DNA of 64,000 bases from Paludisphaera borealis (GTDB lineage Bacteria; Planctomycetota; Planctomycetia; Isosphaerales; Isosphaeraceae): assembly GCF_001956985.1 (NCBI RefSeq), contig NZ_CP019082.1, forward strand, positions 1,860,001-1,924,000. The letters run 5' to 3'. The notes below the pieces were generated by a model, which saw nothing but the letters and a program-made list of their open reading frames with translations, ran no database searches and was not told where the DNA came from. The translations under genes were made by a program, and so were the position numbers. Below, piece by piece: positions 18,296 through 26,531 of this stretch (position 1 is its first letter; each line of letters begins with the position of its first letter).

Positions 18296-20104
18296 TCAGG
18301 GTTTGGCCGGCGGCGAAGTCGCCACGGCCGTGGGGGTCTGCTCCGGCGACAGGTAATCATTCGCCAGGTAGCGGACGATCATCTTCAGGTCGTTGTCGGT
18401 CAGCGCATCGGAGCCGAGGGCCGGCATCCGCTGCTTCTCGGCCAGGTAGCCGTAGCGGTCGTCGGCGTGGGGCTTGCGGATCATCCGGCTGGTCCACTGC
18501 GGCGAGCCCCAGGCGAACAGGTTGGGGGAATCGCGAACGCCCCCTTCGGTGTAGCCGTCGATCGCGTGGCACTTGCCGCAATCTTTCTGGAACAGCTCAT
18601 TGCCGGGATGCTCGGCCACGCCCGGCGAGTTCAGCCATTCGTCGACGTTCATGTCGGCGGGAATCTTCGCGAAGGAGGCGACGAAATCGGACACGTCGTC
18701 GAGCTGTTTCGCGTCGAGCTTCGTCGTGCGCTTCCAGTCGACCATGCCGTCGCATTCGGGAGTCTTGCCGTAGTAGGCGTCGGCGTCCGGCTTTTCGAGC
18801 AGGCCGCGAACCCACGCGCGGGTGCCGAAATCCTTCAAATCCGGGGCGCTCACCTCGCCGGCCCCCTGCCCGCCCATCTGGTGACAGCCGAGGCACTTGG
18901 CTTCGAGCACCGCCCTGCCCCGCGTGAGCGGGTCGAGCCGCATCAGGTAACTGGCTCCCTCGGGAGGGACGCCGTACGCCGGATGCGCGGCTAGGAACAA
19001 CGCGCGGTCGCGAGACGCGTCGGCCTTCACCCGAGCCTCATGGAACGACGGGGTCCGGGCGTCTTCGACGAACGACTCCAGGGTCAAATATCCCGCGCCG
19101 CCGGCCAGGCCGAAGATCAGCGAGCAGGCGAAGAAGTGCAGCACCCGCGACGGCAAGACCTTGTCGAGCAGCGGCAGCAGGGCCATCGTCAGCATGATCG
19201 CGCCGGGGATCGCGATCGAGCCGACCCACTCGTACTTGCCGGGGAAGTGCTTGAGCATCTGGAACAGGAACCGGAAGAACCACTCGGGACGCGCCGGGTA
19301 GTCGGAGCTGGATGGATCGGCGGGCGCGTCGAGCGGAGCGCCGCCTTCATAGAGGATCAGAGCGACCATCACGCCCAAAACCACCGTCGTCGCCATCAGG
19401 TTGAGGAACGTCTGATCGGGCCAGTACGTCGCTTTCGGAGCGTTCGCGTCGAAACGCCTCGGCGGTTTCAGCCCGTGCCGCCGGCAGAGCGCGACGTGGG
19501 CGAAGAGGCAGATGAACATCAAGACCGGCAGCACGCCGACGTGAAGCCCATAGAACCGGGTCACCGTCTGGTTGCCGTACTCCGAGCCGCCGACCACGGC
19601 CGTCTTGATGTACGGGCCGAGGATCGGAGCGCCTCCCATTATGTTGGTCACGACTTTCGTGGCCCAGTAGCCCTTCTGGTCCCACGGAAGCTGATAGCCC
19701 GTGTGGCTGAAGGCCAACACGATCGCCATGAGCGCGAGGCCCAGCCACCAGTTGACCTCGCGAGGGGCCCGGTAGGCGGCGGCGAACAGGACCTGGAGAA
19801 AGTGGAACAACAGCAGGACCATCACCGTCTGGGCGCCGAAGTGGTGGAGCCCGCGGATGAACCAACCCATCCACATCACTTTTTCGATGTAGTAGACGCT
19901 TCCCCAGGCGGTCGAGGACGACGCGCTGTACGCGGTCATCATCATCAGGCCGCTGAACGCCTGGATCATGAAGATCGAGGCGAGCACCGATCCGAACACG
20001 TACCGCCACCGCGCGCCGGCGGGAAGGGCTTCTTCTTCGAGCGATCGGAGCGAGGTCCGAAGCCCGGTGCGATCGTCGAGCCAGTCGGCGATGAAGTTAC
20101 TCAA
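18296..20104 (-). CDS. Cytochrome b6/subunit IV fused to a di-heme cytochrome c domain
   Basis: This 602-aa protein joins the subunits of a quinol:cytochrome c oxidoreductase. Residues about 30-215 are cytochrome b6-like. The heme ligands His87/His101 are spaced by 13 residues and His188/His203 by 14, the b6-type spacing. Residues 230-345 match subunit IV, with PEWF at 273-276 in place of the usual PEWY of the quinol-oxidation site. After a last helix near 320-340, two c-type heme sites follow: CLGCH (404-408) and CGKCH (509-513). It overlaps the Rieske gene by 8 bp, so the two form one complex. The acceptor beyond the c domain is not in the window. Confidence 0.92.
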   Translation of the reverse strand: MSNFIADWLDDRTGLRTSLRSLEEEALPAGARWRYVFGSVLASIFMIQAFSGLMMMTAYSASSSTAWGSVYYIEKVMWMGWFIRGLHHFGAQTVMVLLLFHFLQVLFAAAYRAPREVNWWLGLALMAIVLAFSHTGYQLPWDQKGYWATKVVTNIMGGAPILGPYIKTAVVGGSEYGNQTVTRFYGLHVGVLPVLMFICLFAHVALCRRHGLKPPRRFDANAPKATYWPDQTFLNLMATTVVLGVMVALILYEGGAPLDAPADPSSSDYPARPEWFFRFLFQMLKHFPGKYEWVGSIAIPGAIMLTMALLPLLDKVLPSRVLHFFACSLIFGLAGGAGYLTLESFVEDARTPSFHEARVKADASRDRALFLAAHPAYGVPPEGASYLMRLDPLTRGRAVLEAKCLGCHQMGGQGAGEVSAPDLKDFGTRAWVRGLLEKPDADAYYGKTPECDGMVDWKRTTKLDAKQLDDVSDFVASFAKIPADMNVDEWLNSPGVAEHPGNELFQKDCGKCHAIDGYTEGGVRDSPNLFAWGSPQWTSRMIRKPHADDRYGYLAEKQRMPALGSDALTDNDLKMIVRYLANDYLSPEQTPTAVATSPPAKP

Positions 20105-20630
20105 GGGTGATCTTCTCCTCGGCGAGGCACCGGAACCGTTGGAACTTCACGCGGACCTGGGGGTCGGGGTCCTTGGAGAGCTCGACGTCGAGCCGATCCA
20201 TCGGGCGCGGCGGAATCGGGTTCAGCGGCTTGCCTTCCATGTCGAAGGCGCTGGTGTGGCATGGGCAGAGGAAGCCCTTGCCTTCGGCGGCGAGGTTGAT
20301 GGCGCAGCCGAGGTGCGGGCACTCCGCGGTAAAGGCGATCACCGGGGGCTCGACCCCGTCGGGCTGGCGGATCAGCCAGACCGAGCCCGCGGGCTCCTGG
20401 GGGTACTTCACCCAGGCGTCGACCTGGTCGTGGATGATCCCGAAGGATTGCGGAACGCCGACCTTCAACTGGTTGAGGCTGGTCACGTTCTCGAAGCTGT
20501 CGGCCTCGGCCGCATTGCCCGTCTTACGAAGCGGGCTGAGCAGGAAGGCCGCGGCCGGGATGGCGACCACCAGCTTGATCAGGCCGCCGAGGGCCAGAGA
20601 GCCGAGGCGATGAAAATCGCGGCGTGTCAT
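20097..20630 (-). CDS. Rieske [2Fe-2S] protein of the bc/b6-type complex
   Basis: The start (ATG complement at 20628-20630) gives a 177-aa protein with a twin-arginine-like N-terminus (MTRRDFHRLG) and one transmembrane anchor at about residues 13-34. The cluster motifs are both present: CPHLGC at 104-109 and CPCH at 122-125. It passes electrons from quinol to cytochrome c in the complex encoded together with the downstream cytochrome b/c fusion, whose start overlaps it by 8 bp. The much longer upstream reading frame has no signal character and was rejected. Confidence 0.94.
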   Translation of the reverse strand: MTRRDFHRLGSLALGGLIKLVVAIPAAAFLLSPLRKTGNAAEADSFENVTSLNQLKVGVPQSFGIIHDQVDAWVKYPQEPAGSVWLIRQPDGVEPPVIAFTAECPHLGCAINLAAEGKGFLCPCHTSAFDMEGKPLNPIPPRPMDRLDVELSKDPDPQVRVKFQRFRCLAEEKITLE

Positions 20631-20757
20631 TCGGTTTGCCTTTTCGAATGATGCGGGGCGGGCGTGGCAGTGGGTAAATCGCGGGCGGGAGGGATTCGCG
20701 CTGGGGCGACGTCGGGTTGGCTGGATGCGGGCCGTCAGGCGGTCGGAACTTCGGCTC

Positions 20758-21768
20758 CTATGATTGTGCGCCGGCGGTCGCCGGATCAAGAGCGCTCCGG
20801 ACGATCGCGAGCACGCGCTCGATCGACGTCGGCAGATCGTCGGCCAGGGTGAGACCCGCCGCCGCGCGATGGCCGCCGCCGCCAAGCAGGCCGGCGAGCT
20901 TGGCGCAGTCGAGGCCCGTCCGCGACCGCAGCGAGGCTTTCACGCCGCCCCGCGCCTGCTCGATGAACAGCACGCCGACCTCGACCCCGCGCAGGCTCAC
21001 GGTGTAATCGACGAGGTCTTCCGAGTCCGCCGCGATGGCGCCGGTGCGTTCGAGGTCCTCGCGCGAGATCGCCGTGTAAGCGATCCGGCCGTCCATCTCG
21101 GTCTGGAGCGACGCCAGCGTCTCGCCCATCAGCTTGACCCGGCCCAGCGTGTTCCGCTCGAACAGGTCGCGATGGATGCCGTTGATATCAGCGCCCGCCT
21201 CGATCAGCTCGGCCACCGACCGCAGCGTGCTCGGCTTGGTGTTGGGGTGGGCGAACCAGCCGGTGTCCATGGCGATCGCCGTCAGCAGCCCCGTCGAGAC
21301 TTCCTTCGTGAACGTACCGCCCAGGGCCTTCACGGCCTGCATCACGAGCGTGCCCGTGGCCTCGGCCGTCGTGTCCTTGAGGAAGATCGCGCCCAGGTCG
21401 TCCTGGCTCACGTGGTGGTCGACGACCACCTTCGGGCCTTTGAAAGCGCGAATCACGTCGGCCACGTCGCCGAGCTGCTTCCAGGCCGACAGGTCGAGGA
21501 TGATGGCGACCTGGCGATCGGCCAGGTCCGCCGCGTTCACCTGATCGGGATAGATCGTGAAGAGGTCGCCGTCGGGATCGAGGTAGTCGTAGCGGGGAGG
21601 CGTGCGGCTGGCGTTGACGACCTTGACGTCCTTGCCCTTCTGACGGAGCAAGCCGGCCATCCCGACCTCGGATCCGAGGGCGTCGCCGTCGGGCCGGATG
21701 TGGGTGGTGAGCAAGAAGCGGTCGTACTTTTCAACGAGGTCGGCCAGCGGGGTCCAGTCGATCATCAA
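20758..21768 (-). CDS. nrnA: DHH/DHHA1 phosphoesterase, NrnA-type oligoribonuclease / pAp phosphatase
   Basis: The 336-aa cytoplasmic enzyme shows the DHH-family metal motifs: THIRPDGDALGSE near residues 21-33, IILDLSAW near 89, VVDHHVSQDD near 114-123, and MDTGWF. The C-terminal DHHA1 domain has LLGGGGHRAAAG near 298-309. NrnA enzymes degrade nanoRNAs and dephosphorylate 3'-phosphoadenosine 5'-phosphate. All key residues are present. It lies 128 bp upstream of the Rieske gene on the same strand and may be transcribed with it, although the functions are unrelated. The start is the ATG at the first of two Met codons. Confidence 0.9.
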   Translation of the reverse strand: MMIDWTPLADLVEKYDRFLLTTHIRPDGDALGSEVGMAGLLRQKGKDVKVVNASRTPPRYDYLDPDGDLFTIYPDQVNAADLADRQVAIILDLSAWKQLGDVADVIRAFKGPKVVVDHHVSQDDLGAIFLKDTTAEATGTLVMQAVKALGGTFTKEVSTGLLTAIAMDTGWFAHPNTKPSTLRSVAELIEAGADINGIHRDLFERNTLGRVKLMGETLASLQTEMDGRIAYTAISREDLERTGAIAADSEDLVDYTVSLRGVEVGVLFIEQARGGVKASLRSRTGLDCAKLAGLLGGGGHRAAAGLTLADDLPTSIERVLAIVRSALDPATAGAQS

Positions 21769-21890
21769 ACTTCTTCCCTATCATTCGGGAGCGGCGAGTC
21801 ATCCATCATTCATCCGGTTCGACGCGTCTCGTCGTTCTCCAACAGTAACGACCAGGCGTCGATCCCCGCAATCCTGGGTTCGAGGTCCGT

Positions 21891-22874
21891 TCAAGTCGTA
21901 TAAACGTCGGGGCGGAACCGATCGATGTGATCGCGAATCCAGGCGACCGTCTCGGCCAGCCCTTCATCGAGTGTGTAGCGCGGCGCCCATCCCCAGAGGC
22001 TCTGCGCCAGGGCGGTTCCCGCGAGTAATCTTTCAACCTCGCTGGCCGCCGGCCGGACGCGATCCGACTCGGTCTCGACCTCGATCGACTTGCCGAGGAT
22101 CACGCCGATTTTCCCGACCAGCTCGCCGATGGTCACGTCGTCGCCCCGGCCGATGTTCACCACCTTGCCGACCGCCGCGTTGCACGAGGCGATCGAGACG
22201 AAGCCCTCGGCCGTGTCTTTCACGTACGTCAGGTCGCGGCGGGGGTCGAGGCGGCCGAGCTTCACGACCGGCCGGGTGAGCGCCTGGCTGATGATCGTCG
22301 GGATGATCGCCCGGGCCGACTGCCGGGGGCCGAACGTGTTGAACGGCCTGAGAATCGCGACCGGCAGGCCGAACGCGCGGTGATAGCTCTCGCCCAGGGC
22401 GTCGGCCCCGATCTTGGTCGCGGCGTAGGGCGATTGACCTCGAAGCGGGTGCTTCTCGTCGATCGGCACGTACTGCGCGGTGCCGTAAACCTCGGAAGTC
22501 GACGTCAGCACGACCTTTTCGATGGTCGGCGACCGGCGGCAGGCGTCGAGCACGTGGGCGGTTCCGACCATGTTGGTCTGAACCACGTCGTGGGGATGCT
22601 GATAGGAATACGGAATCGCGATCAACGCCCCCAAGTGGTAGACCACCTCGCGGCCCTCGACGGCGCCGGCGACCGCCTGCGGGTCCTTGAGATCGCCCCG
22701 AACGACTTCAAGTTCCGCCTGAACGTCCTTCGGGAGATCGTCGAGATGGCCCCGATCGTCGCGCGCGTTGTAGCGGACGAGCACGCGCACCTGATGGCCG
22801 AGACGGACCAAGCGCTCGGTCAGATGGCTGCCGATGAACCCCCCCGCCCCCGTCACGAGCACGGCCTTACCCAT
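21891..22874 (-). CDS. NAD-dependent sugar-nucleotide epimerase/dehydratase (extended SDR)
   Basis: The start (ATG complement at 22872-22874) places the Rossmann motif GAGGFIGSH at residues 9-17, as usual; a longer in-frame ORF is rejected. The 327-aa protein shows TSTSEVYGTAQYV near residue 125, the catalytic YAATK near 150, and RPFNTFGPRQSARAIIP near 180. The pattern is closest to LegB/GDP-mannose 4,6-dehydratase-like enzymes used in cell-surface sugar synthesis. The exact substrate cannot be set from sequence alone. No glycosyltransferase genes adjoin it. A palindromic repeat lies just upstream of the start. Confidence 0.88.
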   Translation of the reverse strand: MGKAVLVTGAGGFIGSHLTERLVRLGHQVRVLVRYNARDDRGHLDDLPKDVQAELEVVRGDLKDPQAVAGAVEGREVVYHLGALIAIPYSYQHPHDVVQTNMVGTAHVLDACRRSPTIEKVVLTSTSEVYGTAQYVPIDEKHPLRGQSPYAATKIGADALGESYHRAFGLPVAILRPFNTFGPRQSARAIIPTIISQALTRPVVKLGRLDPRRDLTYVKDTAEGFVSIASCNAAVGKVVNIGRGDDVTIGELVGKIGVILGKSIEVETESDRVRPAASEVERLLAGTALAQSLWGWAPRYTLDEGLAETVAWIRDHIDRFRPDVYTT

Positions 22875-23261
22875 CGCTTCTGGACTCCAATTCCCTGGCT
22901 GCGAGCGATTTTGTAGCCGGCCTCTCTGAGGCCGGTCCCCCGGCCAGCGTCCCGGGGTCACAGACCCCGGCTACAATCCGGCCGTCCTTCAAACAAACCG
23001 GGGCGATACTAGGAGTTTTTCCCTATTTTGACCATGCGAAAGATTTCGCGACCGTCACAACCCGCACAATCACTGCCCCTACAGCTTCGCGAGGCGATTC
23101 TTTTTCGCCATCAACCCCTTGTGGAAAATACCACCTCAATCACTCGTTTTATCTGAACGCCTTAAAGCGCCAGAGTTCCTCAGTCGATAACTCTTCACTA
23201 GGAGAATCCATCGAAGGAGAACATGCTCGCTTCCAGCATTGGATTGTGAAAGCAGCAACCG
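22875..23261. other. Divergent intergenic region
   Basis: This 387-bp gap between the divergent epimerase gene and a hypothetical secreted-protein gene holds the palindromic repeat at 22911-22976 and a relatively A/T-rich part (22980-23230) that probably contains promoters. No RNA gene is recognised. Confidence 0.5.
22911..22976. repeat. TTGTAGCCGG palindromic repeat upstream of the epimerase gene
   Basis: TTGTAGCCGG at 22911-22920 faces CCGGCTACAA at 22967-22976. Each arm contains its own small palindrome (GGCCTCTCTGAGGCC on the left, GGGGTCACAGACCCC on the right). The GTAGCCGGxxTCTxTGAxxCCGG form is a known style of dispersed repeat in large bacterial genomes. It is within 40 bp of the epimerase start and would lie in its leader or promoter. 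Confidence 0.7.
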
Positions 23262-24527
23262 ATGAAATCGACACGACCCGGAGATCGACCGATGACGCTA
23301 CGGCTGGTCTTGGTCAGTTTGGTGGCTGGTCTCGGAATTACTGTTCCTGGCTGGCCGACGCTTGAAGGCTGGGTCGCCTCCACACAAAAATGGATGAACG
23401 CCCGCCTCGCAGAGATGGACGACCGTCAGTCGGGTAACACGCACTACGTCGTTATTCACGACCTACTGAAAGTCGAGATGGAGCGCGCCCACCTGGCGCG
23501 TCAGGAGAATCGCGTCGCGAAGGCCCTGGTCCTGCCCGTCATCGCCCAAGAAGCGACCTCCGGAGCCGCCGGACTCGCGGACGCCCGAACAATCTCCCTC
23601 GAACGGTCGGCCCATGCGGTTCGCAACGCCGTCGCCTTGCTCCCCCTGCCGCTCGACGTTTCCGCGATCCCCTCCGATCGTCGCGTCGATGCCGAAGTCG
23701 TCACCACCCGTCGGGTCGAAGTCCCCAGCCTCGCCCCGCCCGTATTTGAACCCCTCGTCGTCGGCGACCGGCTCTACGTCGGGACGGCCTTCGACCTGAA
23801 CTACCGCAACGAGGGCCTCGGCATCCTCCCCAGGACCGTCGTCCTTCCCCTCGCGACGCCCGCCGCCCAGCCGGCCGATCTCATCCAGCTCGTCGCCGCC
23901 CGATATGGATCGCGAGGCGTCCAGATGGCCCGAGCTTTCGGCCGAGACCTGCGGGAAGTCGCCGCTCGTGAACTGGCCGCTCGCGAAGCCGCCGCCCGCG
24001 AACTGGCTTCTCGCGAATTCGCAGCGATGGAAAACTCGGCGAACCTCTATTTTGACGACGCGCCGGTCGTCGCCGTCACCGTCGCGGCCGCTCCGGCGCT
24101 CGTTGCCGAGCTTCCGAGCTTCGACGTGATGGAGAAAAGCGATAACCTCTACTTCGCCGACAGCCTGATCGTCGACTCTCCGGAGCCGATCGCCGCCGAG
24201 GCGATCGTCGAGACGCCGTCGGCCGAACCGATCGCGACCGCCGCGCTGGACACGCTCCCGGACGACCCGTTCGCCCCGGCCGACTCGATCAAGACGGTCG
24301 AGGACAACGACTCGGACCTGGCTGGCGTCGCCGAGCCGAGCGATGTGAGCGGAAAGTCGATGGAGCCGTCGGTCGTCGCGACTCAAACGGTTCACAAGTC
24401 CGACGCGCCTCGTCCGGAAGTGAACCGCGCCGTGCGGCTGACGCGCGATGCTCTCTACGCGTGGGTCAACGTGCTGACCGGCCCCGCCCTGGTGACGGTC
24501 GCGCCCTCATCGTCCGCGAGCCGCTGA
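23262..24527 (+). CDS. Hypothetical membrane-anchored or secreted protein with a duplicated ME(N/K)SxNLYF motif
   Basis: This 421-aa protein matches no family I know. A hydrophobic N-terminal segment (LRLVLVSLVAGLGITVPGW) suggests a signal anchor; a second ATG at 23292 is an equally good start. Residues about 225-250 are an Ala/Arg/Glu helix built of repeated REL/REAAARELA units. Two copies of a short motif follow: MENSANLYFDDAPVV and MEKSDNLYFADSLIV, about 33 residues apart. The C-terminal third is Asp/Glu/Pro/Ala-rich and probably disordered. A hairpin terminator follows the gene. It is flanked by non-coding DNA on both sides. Confidence 0.75.
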   Translation: MKSTRPGDRPMTLRLVLVSLVAGLGITVPGWPTLEGWVASTQKWMNARLAEMDDRQSGNTHYVVIHDLLKVEMERAHLARQENRVAKALVLPVIAQEATSGAAGLADARTISLERSAHAVRNAVALLPLPLDVSAIPSDRRVDAEVVTTRRVEVPSLAPPVFEPLVVGDRLYVGTAFDLNYRNEGLGILPRTVVLPLATPAAQPADLIQLVAARYGSRGVQMARAFGRDLREVAARELAAREAAARELASREFAAMENSANLYFDDAPVVAVTVAAAPALVAELPSFDVMEKSDNLYFADSLIVDSPEPIAAEAIVETPSAEPIATAALDTLPDDPFAPADSIKTVEDNDSDLAGVAEPSDVSGKSMEPSVVATQTVHKSDAPRPEVNRAVRLTRDALYAWVNVLTGPALVTVAPSSSASR

Positions 24528-24567
24528 CGACCAGCGGCCGAGCAATCACCCCGAACCGAGTTTTATA

Positions 24568-24608
24568 AACGAAGCGCGCCAGGCCCAGCCAGCCTGACGC
24601 GCTTCGTT
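24568..24608 (+). terminator. Terminator-like hairpin after the hypothetical gene
   Basis: AACGAAGCGCG (24568-24578) pairs perfectly with CGCGCTTCGTT (24598-24608). An inner CAGG/CCTG pair extends the stem. No T run follows. It begins 41 bases after the stop. Confidence 0.7.
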
Positions 24609-24811
24609 GCGCTATTGGTGACCGGACTGTTCGCTATAGCTGGCCGAGAAGGGGAAAAGAATTCTTTCGAAAAGCCGTCGGCATGATCCACACTCTAGAT
24701 GGACGACTCTGTTCATCGGGTCTTTGTCAATTCGATTGAAGGGGTTGCGACGATTCGCCTCATCAGTCGGAATCCGCGGAATCTGTCGAGACGGGCAGCG
24801 AACGGCCCGGC

Positions 24812-24978
24812 GAACGCGGCGAAAAGTCAGCAATCGAACCCAATCCGTCGGGCGATCGCCCCATTACTCAAATCGAAACACCAGGCCCCGACTCCAGCCC
24901 TGGGCTGTGTCCTCGCTCGCTGGGAGAACGGAAGAACGCGGCGAAAAGTGAGCAATCGAACTCAATCCGCCGGGCGAT
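24812..24978. repeat. 45-bp imperfect direct repeat pair
   Basis: Copies at 24812-24856 and 24934-24978 both start GAACGCGGCGAAAAGT and end CGGGCGAT, and differ at about three positions. They are spaced 122 bp apart, start to start. The shared core AATCGAACYCAATCCG is related to the GAACCCAATC words at 25124 and 25200, which suggests one repeat family. Confidence 0.75.
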
Positions 24979-25123
24979 GGTTTCAGAGCCGATACCAGCA
25001 GACGAGGCAAGGACGCGAGGGGGTAGCGAGGCCGTTTCGGCCGAAACAAAGCCAAATTTGGATTGAGAATTAAGATGCTGCCCAATAGCGATTTACGGCG
25101 AATCAAGCCGCCCATGGCCCGGC

Positions 25124-25222
25124 GCGAACGAACCCAATTCGCGGCGGCCGGCACCGGGCCAGGAGGCGGTTCGTCGACGAGGTGACGGGGTTTTCGAGGG
25201 CGAACGAACCCAATCGCGGCGG
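25124..25222. repeat. GCGAACGAACCCAAT(T)CGCGGCGG repeat, two copies
   Basis: Near-identical copies of about 23 bp lie at 25124-25147 and 25200-25222 in the same orientation and differ by one T. They share GAACCCAAT with the 45-bp repeats upstream. Confidence 0.7.
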
Positions 25223-25432
25223 GGCGGCGGCTGGGCTCGGCATCGCGTCGATTTGGGGAGACAGGCCCCGAAGGGCTCAGAGGGAGACGAGTCATTGGGT
25301 GCGGACCTTCATCGCCGCATGAACAACTGCTCCGCCGATTTCTTCATGACGCATTCTTGATATTCCTCTCCACGTCACTTCCGAGACCTCCGTGGTGAAA
25401 TTCTGCGTATGGGGCGTCGTTCGTGGCCGGCG

Positions 25433-25876
25433 CTAGGCGTCGTGTTCCACCTTGGGGAATAGCATCAAGCTGGCGTCTTGGTCGAAGACGGCGGGGGAGG
25501 CGTCGTCGACGAGCTTGCGGTATCCCAGCGCGACGGCGACCTTGATGACCTCGCCATGGGAAGGGAACGGCCGGCCCGTGCGTTCCTTGAAGCGCTGCAT
25601 GGCGTTCATGAACTCCAGTTCGTCGTCCGTATATTGCTTTTCGAAGGTCGTCGGATCGATCCGCTTCCGGCGTTCCTTGCGGGCCCGTCGCTCGGGGGGC
25701 TTGGCGCCGGTTTGATCCCTCGGCGCCTCGACGCGTGGAGCGATCGGCGGAGTGATGAAGTCGCGACGGTCGCGCCCGGTCCGGCGCTCGTGGAAGACCG
25801 TGTTCTTCGGGAACGCCGAGAAATCGAACGAGCCGGGAGTCGACTTCGGCTTGGGATCATCGGGAGAGTCGTTCAT
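25433..25876 (-). CDS. Hypothetical charged protein
   Basis: This 147-aa protein has no recognised family. The N-terminal half is rich in Arg and Pro (ERRTGRDRRDF, PPERRARKERRKR). The C-terminal half reads like a small folded region (DDELEFMNAMQRFKERTGRPFPSHGEVIKVAVALGY split over about residues 85-120), with a pattern reminiscent of short helix-turn-helix-like segments in planctomycete hypothetical proteins. No signal peptide. The balanced composition of that part supports a real gene. Function unknown. Confidence 0.65.
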   Translation of the reverse strand: MNDSPDDPKPKSTPGSFDFSAFPKNTVFHERRTGRDRRDFITPPIAPRVEAPRDQTGAKPPERRARKERRKRIDPTTFEKQYTDDELEFMNAMQRFKERTGRPFPSHGEVIKVAVALGYRKLVDDASPAVFDQDASLMLFPKVEHDA

Positions 25877-26531
25877 GGGAATTCGTTCTCGGACTGACGG
25901 GACATGTGAGTCGGTGTTTTCAAGACGAGTCGAGTTCGATCCATCGCGGCGATCCGGCCCGGTCGTCGAGGTCCGGCAAGCCCAACCGCTTAGGGCGGCC
26001 GCGGGTCAGATGTAAAGTCTTTAGAACACCGGACTTCGCCTGTCAAAAAGCGAGGTCGCCCCGGCGACCGCCAGGAATCGGTTCGTGTAGCGAAGAAAAC
26101 ACACGCGAGCTTCGTCTTATCAGGAAGACGACGGAAATCGGACTTGCGGAAACGTTCTTCGAGGGGCGCGCCGGGGCTCGCGACGGCTTCGAGCTGCATT
26201 CACGGTCCGCCCTTTTGGCCGCGGGCGAAACCGTGTGGCATAATGGATGACGACGAGCTGAAGCCAGCATCGAACGGCCCAATGGTTTTTGAGTGAGCGA
26301 CACAGAAACGCACCTCCGTGGGATCGTGCTCGGCCGATCGGTCGAGACGAGCGGAACACCGTCGTGGTTGGTCCAGGTTGATAGGTCTTTCTCCCAGGTG
26401 AACAACCCGACCGCGCCGATCGTCCGCCGGCTTGCTGTGCATCAGGCTTTTCCGTAAATTGCGATGAGAGAACATCTAGCGCCCAAACCGGCCGTGGCGC
26501 CGGTGATCCCTTCTGGTGGAGAGCATCGATC
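25877..26531. other. Divergent intergenic region, no gene recognised
   Basis: This 655-bp gap lies between the hypothetical minus-strand gene and the plus-strand TPR/STN-like gene. ORFs in it are short, Arg-rich and lack family resemblance. It probably carries promoters for both flanking genes. No repeat longer than about 12 bp was noticed. Confidence 0.5.

Larger units (their letters stand above)
24528..25432. other. Non-coding region with direct repeats
   Basis: This 905-bp stretch lacks a convincing gene. It holds the hairpin at 24568-24608, a 45-bp direct repeat pair (24812-24856 and 24934-24978), two GCGAACGAACCCAAT(T)CGCGGCGG copies (25124-25147 and 25200-25222), and near the right end a CCTCCGTGGTGAA word related to the repeat at 13017-13097. 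It looks like accumulated repeat elements rather than a decayed gene. Confidence 0.6.

Noticed and set aside
24812-25222. CRISPR array
   Set aside because: Repeats are few, imperfect and irregularly spaced, with no spacer regularity or cas genes.
24612-25295. Several ORFs of 70-145 codons on both strands in the repeat region
   Set aside because: Translations are mostly repeat sequence and Arg/Ser-rich noise. Repeats explain the region better than a gene.
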